From Qipengyuania sp. ABI-127-1 (GTDB lineage Bacteria; Pseudomonadota; Alphaproteobacteria; Sphingomonadales; Sphingomonadaceae): 64,000 bases of DNA. The notes under the pieces were generated by a model. It was not told the DNA's origin. It ran no database searches and saw only the letters and a program-made list of their open reading frames with translations. The translations under genes and the position numbers were made by a program. The stretch covers positions 682,001 through 746,000 of the forward strand of contig JALJCR010000001.1 in the NCBI GenBank assembly GCA_022953095.1, read 5' to 3'. Below, one piece after another: positions 55,858 through 64,000 of this stretch (its first letter is position 1; each line of letters starts with the position of its first letter).

Positions 55858-56325
55858 TCAGGGGATACGCTTGGTCGGGTAACGTGTGCCATCCTTGCGC
55901 GCGTAACCGTCGGGATCGAAGACCATGTCGATATCGGGATATTCGCCCGAATCGCGGTCCTTGTCGCCCGCGCTGACCGCCACGAAGATGCAGTCCGCGT
56001 CCGACCGGTTGTGAAGCCGGTGGCCGTTCTCGACCCCCGCCGCCCAGGCGAGCACATCGCCGGGGCGGACAACGGTCTCGCCCTCGTTCTCGATCAGTAT
56101 TGCCTCGCCTGCAATCATCACCAGCAGCTCGTCTTCGAGGCGGTGCCAGTGGCGCTGCGAGGAATAGGCGCCCGGCTTGAGCACGACATGGCTCGCCCCC
56201 ATCTGCGTTAGGCCGGCAGCGGGTGCGAGGCGGCGATACCAGCGGCCCGCAACATCGGCGTCGAAGGGCGCGGGATACCCCGTGGCATTGGTTTGGGGGA
56301 TGGCATCGAGATCGAGCTTGGGCAT
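55858..56325 (-). CDS. Cupin domain protein
   Basis: 155 residues. Cupin metal motif SSQRHWHRLEDELLVMIAGE (two His and Glu) and second motif GHRLHNRSDADCIFVAVSAG. It is a single-domain mononuclear cupin; similar proteins are often annotated as transcriptional-regulator-like or sugar-binding, but no substrate is known. The stop is 6 bases from the nuclease stop (convergent). Confidence 0.88.
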   Translation of the reverse strand: MPKLDLDAIPQTNATGYPAPFDADVAGRWYRRLAPAAGLTQMGASHVVLKPGAYSSQRHWHRLEDELLVMIAGEAILIENEGETVVRPGDVLAWAAGVENGHRLHNRSDADCIFVAVSAGDKDRDSGEYPDIDMVFDPDGYARKDGTRYPTKRIP

Positions 56326-56354
56326 TGTTGCGCACTCCTGCTAGCGGGACAAGG

Positions 56355-57491
56355 ATGACCGAAGTTCTCGACCTCGCCAAGGCGCTGATCGCCGCGCCCA
56401 GCGTCACCCCGGCAACAGGCCCGGTGTTCGATGCGATGGAGGCCATGCTGGCCCCGCTTGGCTTCGAGGTGACGCGGTTCAAACGCGGTGAGGGCGAGGA
56501 AGGTTCGCCCGAGGCCCCGGTAGAGAATCTCTTCGCGATCCGCCGCGGCCCCCCCGGTTCGAAGCATTTCGCCTTTGCCGGCCACCTCGATGTCGTCCCT
56601 CCGGGCAGCGGCTGGGCGAGCGAGCCCTTCGAGCCGGAACAGCGCGGCGAACTGCTTTACGGGCGCGGCGCGGTAGACATGAAGGGATCGATCGCCTGCA
56701 TGGTCGATGCGGTGGCGAAGGTGCCTGCCGATGCCGGGACGATCAGCTTCATCATCACCGGCGACGAGGAAGGCCCCGCGCTGCACGGCACGCGCGCGCT
56801 GATCGATTTCATGCGCGAACACGGCCACCAGCCCGATCTGTGCCTGGTCGGCGAACCGACCTCAGTGAACCGGCTCGGCGACATGATGAAGATCGGGCGG
56901 CGCGGCTCGGTCAATATCTGGCTCGAGGTCGAAGGCACGCAAGGCCATGTCGCCTATCCGCACCTCGCCGATAATCCGATCCCCAAGCTGGTCGCCATGC
57001 TTGCAGAGCTGGACACGCTGGTGCTCGACGAGGGGACCGACTGGTTCCAGCCCTCCAACCTCGAGATTACCGATCTAGAGGTCGGCAACATGGCGCATAA
57101 CGTCATCCCCGCGAAGGCCGAGGCGCGTATCTCGATCCGCTTCAACGACCAGCATTCGGGCGCGTCGCTGTCGGAGAAGGTAGGTGCAATCGCCGAGAAG
57201 CACGGGGGCGTGGCAAAGCCGATCATTTCGGGCGAGCCCTTCCTCACCCCGCCGGGCGAATTCAGCGATATCATCGCCGCCGCCGTAAAGGCCGAGACGG
57301 GAATCGATCCCGAACCTTCCACCACCGGCGGCACCTCCGATGCGCGGTTCCTGCGCGCCGTGTGCCCGGTGATCGAATTCGGCCTGTGCAACGCAACCAT
57401 GCACAAGCGCGACGAGGCGGTGGCCATCGAGGACCTTTCGACGCTAAGCCGTATTTATGCGCGGATTGCTCGTGACGCCTTGACTGCCTGA
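56355..57491 (+). CDS. dapE: Succinyl-diaminopimelate desuccinylase DapE
   Basis: 378 residues. Zinc M20-type enzyme: AGHLDVVPPG, GAVDMKGSIAC, ITGDEEGPALHGT (catalytic Glu), GEPTSVNRLGD, and NATMHKRDEAV. It cleaves N-succinyl-L,L-diaminopimelate in lysine/peptidoglycan synthesis, two steps after DapD. AAGGATG is the start context. Confidence 0.97.
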   Translation: MTEVLDLAKALIAAPSVTPATGPVFDAMEAMLAPLGFEVTRFKRGEGEEGSPEAPVENLFAIRRGPPGSKHFAFAGHLDVVPPGSGWASEPFEPEQRGELLYGRGAVDMKGSIACMVDAVAKVPADAGTISFIITGDEEGPALHGTRALIDFMREHGHQPDLCLVGEPTSVNRLGDMMKIGRRGSVNIWLEVEGTQGHVAYPHLADNPIPKLVAMLAELDTLVLDEGTDWFQPSNLEITDLEVGNMAHNVIPAKAEARISIRFNDQHSGASLSEKVGAIAEKHGGVAKPIISGEPFLTPPGEFSDIIAAAVKAETGIDPEPSTTGGTSDARFLRAVCPVIEFGLCNATMHKRDEAVAIEDLSTLSRIYARIARDALTA

Positions 57492-57502
57492 TCTTTTCAA
57501 TC

Positions 57503-57588
57503 AGTCATTGCGAGCGTAGCGAAGCAATCCAGGGAGGGGCGCTCGGCGCTCTGGATTGCCGCGGCGACTTTGTCGCCTCGCAATGACT
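57503..57588. repeat. Palindromic dispersed repeat, copy 3
   Basis: AGTCATTGCGAG/CTCGCAATGACT ends as in copy 1; inner part differs slightly (GCGGCGACTTTGTCGC). It occupies most of the gap between dapE and the DAACS transporter. Confidence 0.85.
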
Positions 57589-57607
57589 TGGAAATGGGGT
57601 GCGCCGA

Positions 57608-58846
57608 ATGCTGAAGACCTGGTTCGAAATTCCGCTGTGGCAGCGCGTGCTGACCGCGCTCATCCTCGGCGTGCTCACGGGCTGGGCCTGGGGGCCGGAA
57701 GCGGAAAGCATCAAGTGGATCGGCGATTTCTTCATCAAGTCGATCAAGATGCTGGTGGTGCCGCTGATCTTCTTCAGCCTGGTCGCGGGCGTTGCCGCCA
57801 TTGGCGATCTGCGCAAGCTGGGTGCGGTCGGAGGCAGGGCGATGCTGCTGTTCATCGTCACCGGGCAGATCGCGGTATGGTTGGGGCTGGGGCTCGGCAC
57901 GTTCGTCGCGCCGGGTGCAGGCGTCGATACCAGCGCGATCCAGAAGGGGGCGACCCCCGAACCGCAGGAGACCACTGCGGTCGACATGATCCTGTCCATC
58001 GTACCCGAAAGCCCGGTGCAGGTGATGGCCGATGTGGCAGTGCTGCCGCTGATCGTCTTCTCGCTCCTCATCGGGATCGGCATATTGATGGCGGGCAAGG
58101 ACGGCGAGCCGGTTCAGAAGGTGTTCGATAGCGGCGCGGTCATCATGCAGAAAGTCACCATGCTGGTGATGGAGCTGACCCCTTTCGGCGTCTTCGCGCT
58201 GATGGCCTGGGTGGCGGGGACGCTGGGCATGGATGCGCTGGTCAGCCTCGCCAAGCTGGTCGGCCTCAATTACCTCGGCTGCCTGCTGATCATCGTGCTG
58301 ATCTATGGCAGCATGATAAAGTTCCTCGCGCGGTTGCCGGTGCGCGATTTCTTCCGCGGCATCGTGGATGCGATGGCGGTGAGCTATTCGACCGCCAGCT
58401 CCAATGCGACGCTGCCGGTGACGTTGCGCTGCGCGGAACGCAATCTCGGCGTCTCTAATTCGGTGGCGAGCTTCGTGATCGCTCTGGGCGCGACCATCAA
58501 CATGAACGGCACGGCGATGTATCTCGGCCTTGCCACGCTGTTCGGCGCCCAGATCTTCGGGGTCGACCTGTCGATGGGCGACTATTTCCTCATCTCGATC
58601 CTCGCCACACTGGGCGCGGTCGGCGCGGCGGGCATTCCGGGCGCGGGCCTCATCATGATGGCGCTGGTCTTCGGCGCGGTCGGCGTGCCGCTCGAAACGA
58701 TCGCCTTCGTCGCGGGCGTCGACCGGATCATGGACATGATGCGCACAACGACGAACGTCAGCGGCGATGCTGCGGTGGCGACGACGGTGGCGGTGATGAC
58801 GGGCGAGATCGACCGGGGCGAAATGGTCTCGGCGGATGATGTTTGA
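57608..58846 (+). CDS. Dicarboxylate/amino acid:cation symporter (DAACS)
   Basis: 412 residues with about eight helices plus re-entrant loops. SYSTASSNATLPVTL is the Ser-rich hairpin of GltP/GltPh-type carriers and VGAAGIPGAGLIMMALVF and NMNGTAMYLG complete the binding site. It imports C4-dicarboxylates, glutamate or neutral amino acids with H+ or Na+. A GTG at 57599 is an alternative start. Confidence 0.95.
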   Translation: MLKTWFEIPLWQRVLTALILGVLTGWAWGPEAESIKWIGDFFIKSIKMLVVPLIFFSLVAGVAAIGDLRKLGAVGGRAMLLFIVTGQIAVWLGLGLGTFVAPGAGVDTSAIQKGATPEPQETTAVDMILSIVPESPVQVMADVAVLPLIVFSLLIGIGILMAGKDGEPVQKVFDSGAVIMQKVTMLVMELTPFGVFALMAWVAGTLGMDALVSLAKLVGLNYLGCLLIIVLIYGSMIKFLARLPVRDFFRGIVDAMAVSYSTASSNATLPVTLRCAERNLGVSNSVASFVIALGATINMNGTAMYLGLATLFGAQIFGVDLSMGDYFLISILATLGAVGAAGIPGAGLIMMALVFGAVGVPLETIAFVAGVDRIMDMMRTTTNVSGDAAVATTVAVMTGEIDRGEMVSADDV

Positions 58847-58859
58847 TTGGAGCGTCCAC

Positions 58860-59285
58860 TCAGGACTGAACGAATAGAACCTTGATCGCTGCGGCCACTA
58901 GCGCGGCAATGATCACGCCGATGCCAACTCGCCAATCATCATTCTCGATACTCATTCCCTCGACGATCTGGTCGTCCTCCACCCAACCTTTACGGTAAGT
59001 GTTGCGCAGCCAGAAATAGATGATGAGCGCGCCAGGAAGTGGCACGATCGGAGCAAGCCACACAGGAATTAGCTCACCACCCATGAACACAAATAGCATC
59101 GCTGCACCTAGATAAGCGAGCGAGGCTGTCCACATAGCCCGTTCGTCCGGTCGCTTCTTCAATGCTATGGTTCGACCAAATACGAAGACGAAGGGGATGT
59201 TTAGGGCAAAGCCCATGGCGAGTATGAATCCTAGCATCATAGCCATCTCTGATGGCGTGGCGTCTTGAAGCATTTCATTCCACAT
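58860..59285 (-). CDS. Membrane protein of unknown function, 141 aa
   Basis: MWNEMLQDATPSEMAMMLGF with four helices (about 12-35, 50-70, 75-95, 118-138) and a charged loop WVEDDQIVEGMSIENDDWR. GC is lower than its neighbours, which hints at later acquisition. The nth gene lies 12 bases further on in the same direction. No family recognised. Confidence 0.7.
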   Translation of the reverse strand: MWNEMLQDATPSEMAMMLGFILAMGFALNIPFVFVFGRTIALKKRPDERAMWTASLAYLGAAMLFVFMGGELIPVWLAPIVPLPGALIIYFWLRNTYRKGWVEDDQIVEGMSIENDDWRVGIGVIIAALVAAAIKVLFVQS

Positions 59286-59297
59286 TTACGACCCTCC

Positions 59298-59954
59298 TCA
59301 TCTCACCCGTCCCTTCGGCACCTCCAATACCTTCTTCCGGTAGCTGCACAAATCCACCACCGGGCAGCGCCAGCACTCCGGCGTGCGCGCCTTGCACACG
59401 TACCGGCCGTGCAGGATCAGCCAGTGATGCGCGCCGAGGCGGAAGGGCTGGGGGACGCGTTTTTCGAGTTTCGCCTCGACCTGCTCGGGCGTCTTGCCCT
59501 TGGCGAGGCCGGTGCGGTTGCCCACGCGCAGGATATGCGTGTCGACCGCGAAGGTTTCCTGCCCGAACCAGCAATTGAGCACGACATTGGCGGTCTTGCG
59601 GCCCACGCCGGGCAGGCGGACCAGATCCTCGCGCGTGTCGGGAACCTCGCCGCCATATTCGTCGACCAGCAACTGGCTAAGCGCGATCACGTTCTTCGCC
59701 TTGGAGTTGAAAAGGCCGATCGTCTTAATGTGCTCCTTGAGCCCCTCTTCACCCAATTCCAGCATTTCCTGCGGCGTCTCGACCTCGCGGAACAACGCGC
59801 GCGTGGCCTTGTTCACGCCGACATCGGTTGCCTGTGCCGAGAGCGCCACGGCCACCACGAGCTGGTAGCAATTGCCATATTCCAGCTCGGTCTCGGGCGA
59901 GGGATTATCCTCCGCCAGCCGCCGGAAAAACTCGAAAATCTGGTCTTTGGTCAC
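59298..59954 (-). CDS. nth: Endonuclease III
   Basis: 218 residues. Helix-hairpin-helix VRLPGVGRKTANVVLN with catalytic Lys, catalytic Asp in FAVDTHILRVGNRTG, and the iron-sulfur Cys set CKARTPECWRCPVVDLC. It removes oxidised pyrimidines and cuts abasic sites in base-excision repair. Its start overlaps the stop of the lipoprotein gene by 4 bases. Confidence 0.97.
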   Translation of the reverse strand: MTKDQIFEFFRRLAEDNPSPETELEYGNCYQLVVAVALSAQATDVGVNKATRALFREVETPQEMLELGEEGLKEHIKTIGLFNSKAKNVIALSQLLVDEYGGEVPDTREDLVRLPGVGRKTANVVLNCWFGQETFAVDTHILRVGNRTGLAKGKTPEQVEAKLEKRVPQPFRLGAHHWLILHGRYVCKARTPECWRCPVVDLCSYRKKVLEVPKGRVR

Positions 59955-60727
59955 TGCGCCTCGGGATCTGTCACGGGAGGAGTAGGATCGGTCTCGACCT
60001 CTGTCCCATCCAGCGGAACCGGGTCATCGATTGCGGAGTTTTCGGCCTTATCGATTAGCCCGCTCCTGCGTTTCTCCTCTTTCTTTTCCTCTTCTTCGGC
60101 AGCCGTCAATTCCTGGGCGGCTTGTTTTGCTAGGGTCGCGACAGCTTTTTCGACCGAGGCCGCATCTTCATACCGGCCGATATCCATGAACGCTTCGGGA
60201 AGTCCGTAGGTTATCGCATGGTCGGCGGTCCGGTCGTTCGCCAGCTTGCGCAGAATGTCGGTCCGCACCCGTGTGCGCTCCGCCTCCATCAGATTGATGA
60301 GTGCGGGCAAGGTCTGTTCATAGAAGAGATCCTTGTTCAACGCGCCCTGCGCCCCCTGGAAAAAGGTCGAACTGGTCGAGAATGCCGTCGCCAGATTGCC
60401 CGAAGATACGGAAGCCAGGGCGCTGGTATACAGGCCGAACAGCGATGCGAGGGCATTGCCCGACTTGTTCTGGCTGGTGAGCCCGATCACGAAATTGCGA
60501 TACTTCGCATCGATCGCCGCCAGATAGGTGAACAGCACTTCGTCGCGAAACGACCGCTTGCGATCCTTGGACAGCGAGGCGTATTTCTTAATCGCCTTGT
60601 CGGGCGAATAGGTGGTTTGCGCCGTAGATTGGAGGCTGTTCATATCAAGAACCGGCGTCGGCCGCCCCTGCAGTGTCGAACAGCCCGACACGGATATTGC
60701 CGATAGAATGAGAATCGCTCTTTTCAT
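59951..60727 (-). CDS. Lipoprotein of unknown function
   Basis: 258 residues. Signal MKRAILILSAISVSGC has a lipobox with Cys16. A helical domain follows (KAIKKYASLSKDRKRSFRDE, AIDAKYRNFVIGLTSQNKSG), a coiled-coil Glu/Lys stretch (AAEEEEKKEEKRRSG) and a Pro/Asp-rich tail. GC is lower than average. No family recognised. It is unusual as the upstream partner of nth. Confidence 0.75.
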   Translation of the reverse strand: MKRAILILSAISVSGCSTLQGRPTPVLDMNSLQSTAQTTYSPDKAIKKYASLSKDRKRSFRDEVLFTYLAAIDAKYRNFVIGLTSQNKSGNALASLFGLYTSALASVSSGNLATAFSTSSTFFQGAQGALNKDLFYEQTLPALINLMEAERTRVRTDILRKLANDRTADHAITYGLPEAFMDIGRYEDAASVEKAVATLAKQAAQELTAAEEEEKKEEKRRSGLIDKAENSAIDDPVPLDGTEVETDPTPPVTDPEAQ

Positions 60728-60796
60728 TGGTATTCCCCCCCGGAAATGATGAAAGCTAGCCTATCACACTATTTGGCATATGAAAGAATGGAGGGG

Positions 60797-61594
60797 CTAT
60801 ATGTTGCTGTTCCCTTCGATCTCTTCGAGTGCTTTGCGCATGGCCTCGCGCCGCCGCTGCATCGCGTCGCTGAAAGCCGCCGCGACAATCCCTGTCGGCA
60901 GCGCCACCAGCAGCACGCCGCCCACAGCCACCACCATTCCGATCAGGCGTCCGGCGGGGGTAATCGGATAGACATCGCCATAGCCTACCGTGGTCAGGGT
61001 GATGACCGCCCACCACAAGGCGCGGGGGATCGATCCGAAGGCCTGCGGCTGGATCGCCCCCTCGATCCAGTAGAGCCCCGCCGCGCCCAGCAGCACGAGC
61101 ACGAAGGCCAACGTCGCGCAGACTAGCAGATCGTAGCTGCGTTCCTTCAGAGCGCCCATGATTTCGCGCATGGCGGCGGAAAAGCGGCTGAATTTCAGAA
61201 TCGAAACGATCCTGAGCAGCCGGATAACGCGCAGCACGGCGGCGTTTGCGATGAAGAAGGGAGCCAGGCTGACCACGACCACCAGCAGATCGACCAGCCC
61301 GATCGGCGAGATCATAAACCGCCAGCGCTTTGACCAGTCGGACCCTGGCCCCTCGCGCTCCGGCGCGGCATAGATGCGCGCCACATATTCGAGCAGGAAG
61401 ATCGTTCCGAAGATGAGTTCGGCGATCAGCAGCTCGCGATTGTAAGGCTCGCGTATCAGCGGTTCGGTTGCCACGATACTGACGGCCAGTGCGGCAAGGA
61501 TGGTCCAGACCACCACGATGTTGAGCCCCGTGAGCTTGCCGTTAGGCCAGGAGCCGATATGCAATTGCTGGTGAAGGCGCTCGCGCAGGGTCAC
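60797..61594 (-). CDS. Voltage-gated potassium channel-type protein
   Basis: 265 residues with six helices. The S4-like helix LRVIRLLRIVSILKFSRF has regularly spaced Arg; the filter is TLTTVGYGDVYP in the S5-S6 loop. A short acidic C-terminus (RKALEEIEGNSN) follows. It is a Kv-type channel without a regulator domain. It lies 4 bases after the dapB stop, in the same direction. Confidence 0.93.
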   Translation of the reverse strand: MTLRERLHQQLHIGSWPNGKLTGLNIVVVWTILAALAVSIVATEPLIREPYNRELLIAELIFGTIFLLEYVARIYAAPEREGPGSDWSKRWRFMISPIGLVDLLVVVVSLAPFFIANAAVLRVIRLLRIVSILKFSRFSAAMREIMGALKERSYDLLVCATLAFVLVLLGAAGLYWIEGAIQPQAFGSIPRALWWAVITLTTVGYGDVYPITPAGRLIGMVVAVGGVLLVALPTGIVAAAFSDAMQRRREAMRKALEEIEGNSNI

Positions 61595-61598
61595 GGTG

Positions 61599-62327
61599 TC
61601 AGATGCCCAGGACTTCTTCCATCGTGTAACGTCCGGGCGCGCGCCCGATCAGCCACTCGGCAGCCCGCACCGCGCCGCGCGCGAAAATGCTGCGGTCCTC
61701 GGCACTGTGAGACAGGGTGATGCGCTCATCCTCGCCGGCGAGAATGACGCTGTGCTCGCCCGCCACCGTTCCCCCGCGCAGCGCGGCAAAGCCGATCGCG
61801 CCGTCTCGCCGCGCGCCGGTATGCCCGTCACGCCCGCGCTCGGAATGGTCGGCGAGGGTGATCCCGCGTCCCCCGGCTGCTGCTTCGCCGAGCAAGAGGG
61901 CGGTCCCGCTGGGGGCGTCGACCTTGCGGCGATGGTGCATTTCGACGATCTCGATATCCCAGTCAGGCCCCAGCCGTGATGCCGCCTCGCGCACCAGATG
62001 AGCGAGCAGGGTCACGCCAAGCGACGTATTGCCGGTCTGCAAGACCGGAACTGCCCGCGCAGCGTCGTCGATCGCCGTGTGATGCCTGGCTTCCAGCCCG
62101 GTCGTGCCGATCACGATGGGAATGCCCGCGCCGATCGCCGCGTGAAGGTTCGCCTCCAGCGCCGCGGGTGCGGAAAAATCGACCAGCGCGCTGCTTCGAT
62201 CGGCCAGACCGGCCACGTCGCCGCCCCTGTCGATGCCGCCAGCTACCGTGTGGCCGCTCGCCGTGATAACCTCGGCAAGCGCCTGTCCCATCGCGCCTTC
62301 GTTACCGACTATTCCGATCAGCGCCAA
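61599..62327 (-). CDS. dapB: 4-hydroxy-tetrahydrodipicolinate reductase DapB
   Basis: 242 residues from a TTG start with GGGGGAG 7 bases upstream. NAD(P) motif GIVGNEGAMGQ, VDFSAPAAL, the GTTGLE loop, and the substrate motif EMHHRRKVDAPSGTALLLG. It makes tetrahydrodipicolinate, the precursor used by DapD. The start lies 26 bases inside the 3' end of the acyltransferase gene. Confidence 0.97.
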   Translation of the reverse strand: MALIGIVGNEGAMGQALAEVITASGHTVAGGIDRGGDVAGLADRSSALVDFSAPAALEANLHAAIGAGIPIVIGTTGLEARHHTAIDDAARAVPVLQTGNTSLGVTLLAHLVREAASRLGPDWDIEIVEMHHRRKVDAPSGTALLLGEAAAGGRGITLADHSERGRDGHTGARRDGAIGFAALRGGTVAGEHSVILAGEDERITLSHSAEDRSIFARGAVRAAEWLIGRAPGRYTMEEVLGI

Positions 62328-64000
62328 TTTGCTCCCCCTTATGCGGCAATGGTTCTGTGTCGAGCACTAGCCGTGCGCCCGCAAGGGTCAAATGGTGGCT
62401 GTCGAAATAGAGCGGTCTGTCCGCAATTGCGATCCGACCGGTTTCATCGTCGAACAAGGCGATGGCGGGATCGACGATGGCGACACCTTGCGCCCCCCAT
62501 TCATCATAGCGGTGTGTGATCCATGCGGTCTGCCTGAGATAGTCTTCCCGCGTGCGGGGGGCGGGCATGGTTGTGCCATAGGCGGCCGAACGGGCAAGGG
62601 CGCGCGGCACATCGTATGGCTGCGTCGGAACCGGACCGGCCAGCACGACCTGTTTTCCCGCAGTAAGCAGTCGGGAGATGGTTTGGTCGAGCAGGTCCGC
62701 GGCTTGCGTCCTTCCATCCTCGATCCCCGTCCAGAAGGCGGCGAAATAGACGGTCGTGATTTCCGGACGGGTCAGGATTTCGGACAGGACGGCATCGTTG
62801 AAGGTTCCGCAATCGCGGTTTCTCCCGTCGACGAATCCCGGGATCGGCGGGCAACTGCCCAGTGTACGCTGCTCGATCGCGCGGCCCTCCCGCTCCGCGC
62901 GTTCTCCCAGCACCCAGGCGAATTCCACTCCGTGACTGTCGCCCCACACGACAGCGTCCGGGACGGTCTTGGCACCCAGTGTGCAGGCGGCCTGAGGAGG
63001 TGCGTATTCGCTTTTGAGACATCGGCCGCGCAGAGGGCTGGTATCCTTCGCTCCACTGGCAATCCGGCCGACCGGATCCGGAAAACGCGATGCCCAAGGT
63101 CCCAAGGCAATCAAGGCGAGGCAGAAGGCGCCGAGACCGGCAAACCCCGCCGCGCTCATAGCGAAAATCCCTTTTCGCGAATGACGCTGGCTATCGCGCC
63201 AGGGCGTTTCGATCCATCTCAGGCTTGCCCAGGACAGCAGGATCGAAACCGCGATGACGAGCACCGATTGCCAAGGGGAAAGCGCCGACCCTTGCGCATA
63301 TTCGGTGAAGACGATCAGGGGCCAGTGCCACAGATAAAGCGAATAGCTGATCAGGCCGATCCAGACTGCCGGTCTCCAGGAAAGCGCACGCCCCGCGCTC
63401 GTGCCCGGCGCGCAATGGATCAGTAAGGCAGCGCCCAGAACCGGCGGGACGGCGGCCAGGCCCGGGAAGACCGTGGTGCTGTCGTACATGAAGACGGCAA
63501 AGACGATGAGCGCGATCCCTGCCCAGGCGAGCGCTTCGCGGACCGGCCGCGATGCCACCGGCGGGATGGCCCCGATTGCCAGCAGGGAACCGGCAAGCAG
63601 TTCCCAGCCGCGCGGCGGCAGCATGTAGAAAGCGAAGCCGCCGGGGTCGGCTTGCGTGGCCAAGGCCCATGCGAAACTCGCCATCGCCGCCAGCCCTACC
63701 AATACAATGCGCCAGCGCGGAACCACCGCCGCGATCAGGACGAGGCCCAGGGGAAAGAAGATGTAGAACTGCTCCTCCACGCCCAGCGACCAGGTGTGCA
63801 GCAGCGGCATGGTCTCCGCCGCGCCCTGAAAATAGCCTGTCTGGCTGAAGAACCAGATATTGCCGAGGAAGAACAGGGCAGCGAGGGCCGACTTCGGCAC
63901 ATCCTCGAAATCGCCCGGCATAAACAGGGCCGAGGCGGCTGCCAGCACGAACAGAACGAGCGCGAACAGCGCCGGCAGAATGCGGCGCGCCCGGCGCTCG
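62302..64000 (-). CDS. OafA/YrhL-type acyltransferase with SGNH domain, cut by the right edge
   Basis: At least 565 residues; the frame is open to the end of the window (ERRARRILPALFALVLF...), the typical second-helix region of acyltransferase-3 proteins, so the N-terminus lies outside. Membrane helices run to about 300 residues after the edge; LLHTWSLGVEEQFYIFFPLG and RGWELLAGSLLA are conserved. The C-terminal SGNH part has VVWGDSHGVEFAW (Ser) and the D-x-x-H pair as YFDSHHLTLAGA. It O-acetylates surface polysaccharide or peptidoglycan. Confidence 0.93.
   Translation of the reverse strand, partial: ERRARRILPALFALVLFVLAAASALFMPGDFEDVPKSALAALFFLGNIWFFSQTGYFQGAAETMPLLHTWSLGVEEQFYIFFPLGLVLIAAVVPRWRIVLVGLAAMASFAWALATQADPGGFAFYMLPPRGWELLAGSLLAIGAIPPVASRPVREALAWAGIALIVFAVFMYDSTTVFPGLAAVPPVLGAALLIHCAPGTSAGRALSWRPAVWIGLISYSLYLWHWPLIVFTEYAQGSALSPWQSVLVIAVSILLSWASLRWIETPWRDSQRHSRKGIFAMSAAGFAGLGAFCLALIALGPWASRFPDPVGRIASGAKDTSPLRGRCLKSEYAPPQAACTLGAKTVPDAVVWGDSHGVEFAWVLGERAEREGRAIEQRTLGSCPPIPGFVDGRNRDCGTFNDAVLSEILTRPEITTVYFAAFWTGIEDGRTQAADLLDQTISRLLTAGKQVVLAGPVPTQPYDVPRALARSAAYGTTMPAPRTREDYLRQTAWITHRYDEWGAQGVAIVDPAIALFDDETGRIAIADRPLYFDSHHLTLAGARLVLDTEPLPHKGEQIGADRNSR

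Noticed and set aside
35207..57588. Three copies of the palindromic repeat as a possible CRISPR array
   Set aside because: The copies are 4 to 18 kb apart, not evenly spaced, and carry no spacers between them.

Overview
The window is about 64 kb of GC-rich chromosome from an alphaproteobacterium. It most likely belongs to Sphingomonadales, probably an Erythrobacteraceae-like marine or freshwater strain. This is inferred from gene content: TonB receptor operons with PepSY partners, a CC_3452-type protein, the L36 paralog, a CtrA-like site, a TPP-controlled thiC, and the rpmH-rnpA-yidD-yidC-engB block. No rRNA, tRNA, transposase, phage gene or CRISPR array was found. Both ends cut genes: a signal-peptide start at the left edge and an O-acyltransferase at the right.

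Layout. 1-7.8 kb: two iron/heme uptake operons on the minus strand, each preceded by Fur-like sites. 7.8-9.9 kb: TPP riboswitch and thiC. 9.9-12.2 kb: a visibly lower-GC island with an Apea/HEPN-like protein and a single-motif PLD-like protein, ending at a decayed copy of the 3' end of a nearby yaiI gene. 12.3-25.6 kb: many small stress, envelope and housekeeping-accessory genes (HPF-like, cold shock, fasciclin, GFA, esterase, S41 protease, PEBP, SWIB, cupins, dipeptidase, K+ channel, DUF3008, DUF2945). 25.7 kb: dapD. 26.5-36.1 kb: a divergent acyl-CoA catabolism region holding a kinase/ACAD pair resembling LvaA/LvaC, an alcohol dehydrogenase, an MFS carrier, two SDRs and a putative two-subunit acyl-CoA dehydrogenase whose genes are separated by an AT-richer ORFan.

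36.1-42.9 kb: a GGDEF protein, gmk, sspB, then hisB-hisH-hisA-hisF-(small TM protein)-hisE-HIT. 43-48.8 kb: L36 paralog flanked by diverged repeats, HAD, HxlR regulator, retropepsin/PDZ protein, comM/yifB. 48.9-53.4 kb: a canonical TTAA-N7-TTAA site, a COG3904-like exported protein, and the rpmH-rnpA-yidD-yidC-engB ribosome/membrane-insertion block. 53.5-64 kb: GST, P1/S1 nuclease, cupin, dapE, DAACS transporter, nth, a lipoprotein, a Kv-type channel, dapB and the acyltransferase. Lysine/diaminopimelate genes (dapD, dapE, dapB) are scattered rather than clustered.

The best candidate for an undescribed system is the HEPN + PLD island at 9903-12061. Its first gene starts inside the thiC stop codon and uses a ribosome site inside thiC, so its translation and possibly its transcription are tied to thiamin-controlled thiC. 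Three copies of one palindromic repeat and one separate long nested palindrome also lie in intergenic gaps.
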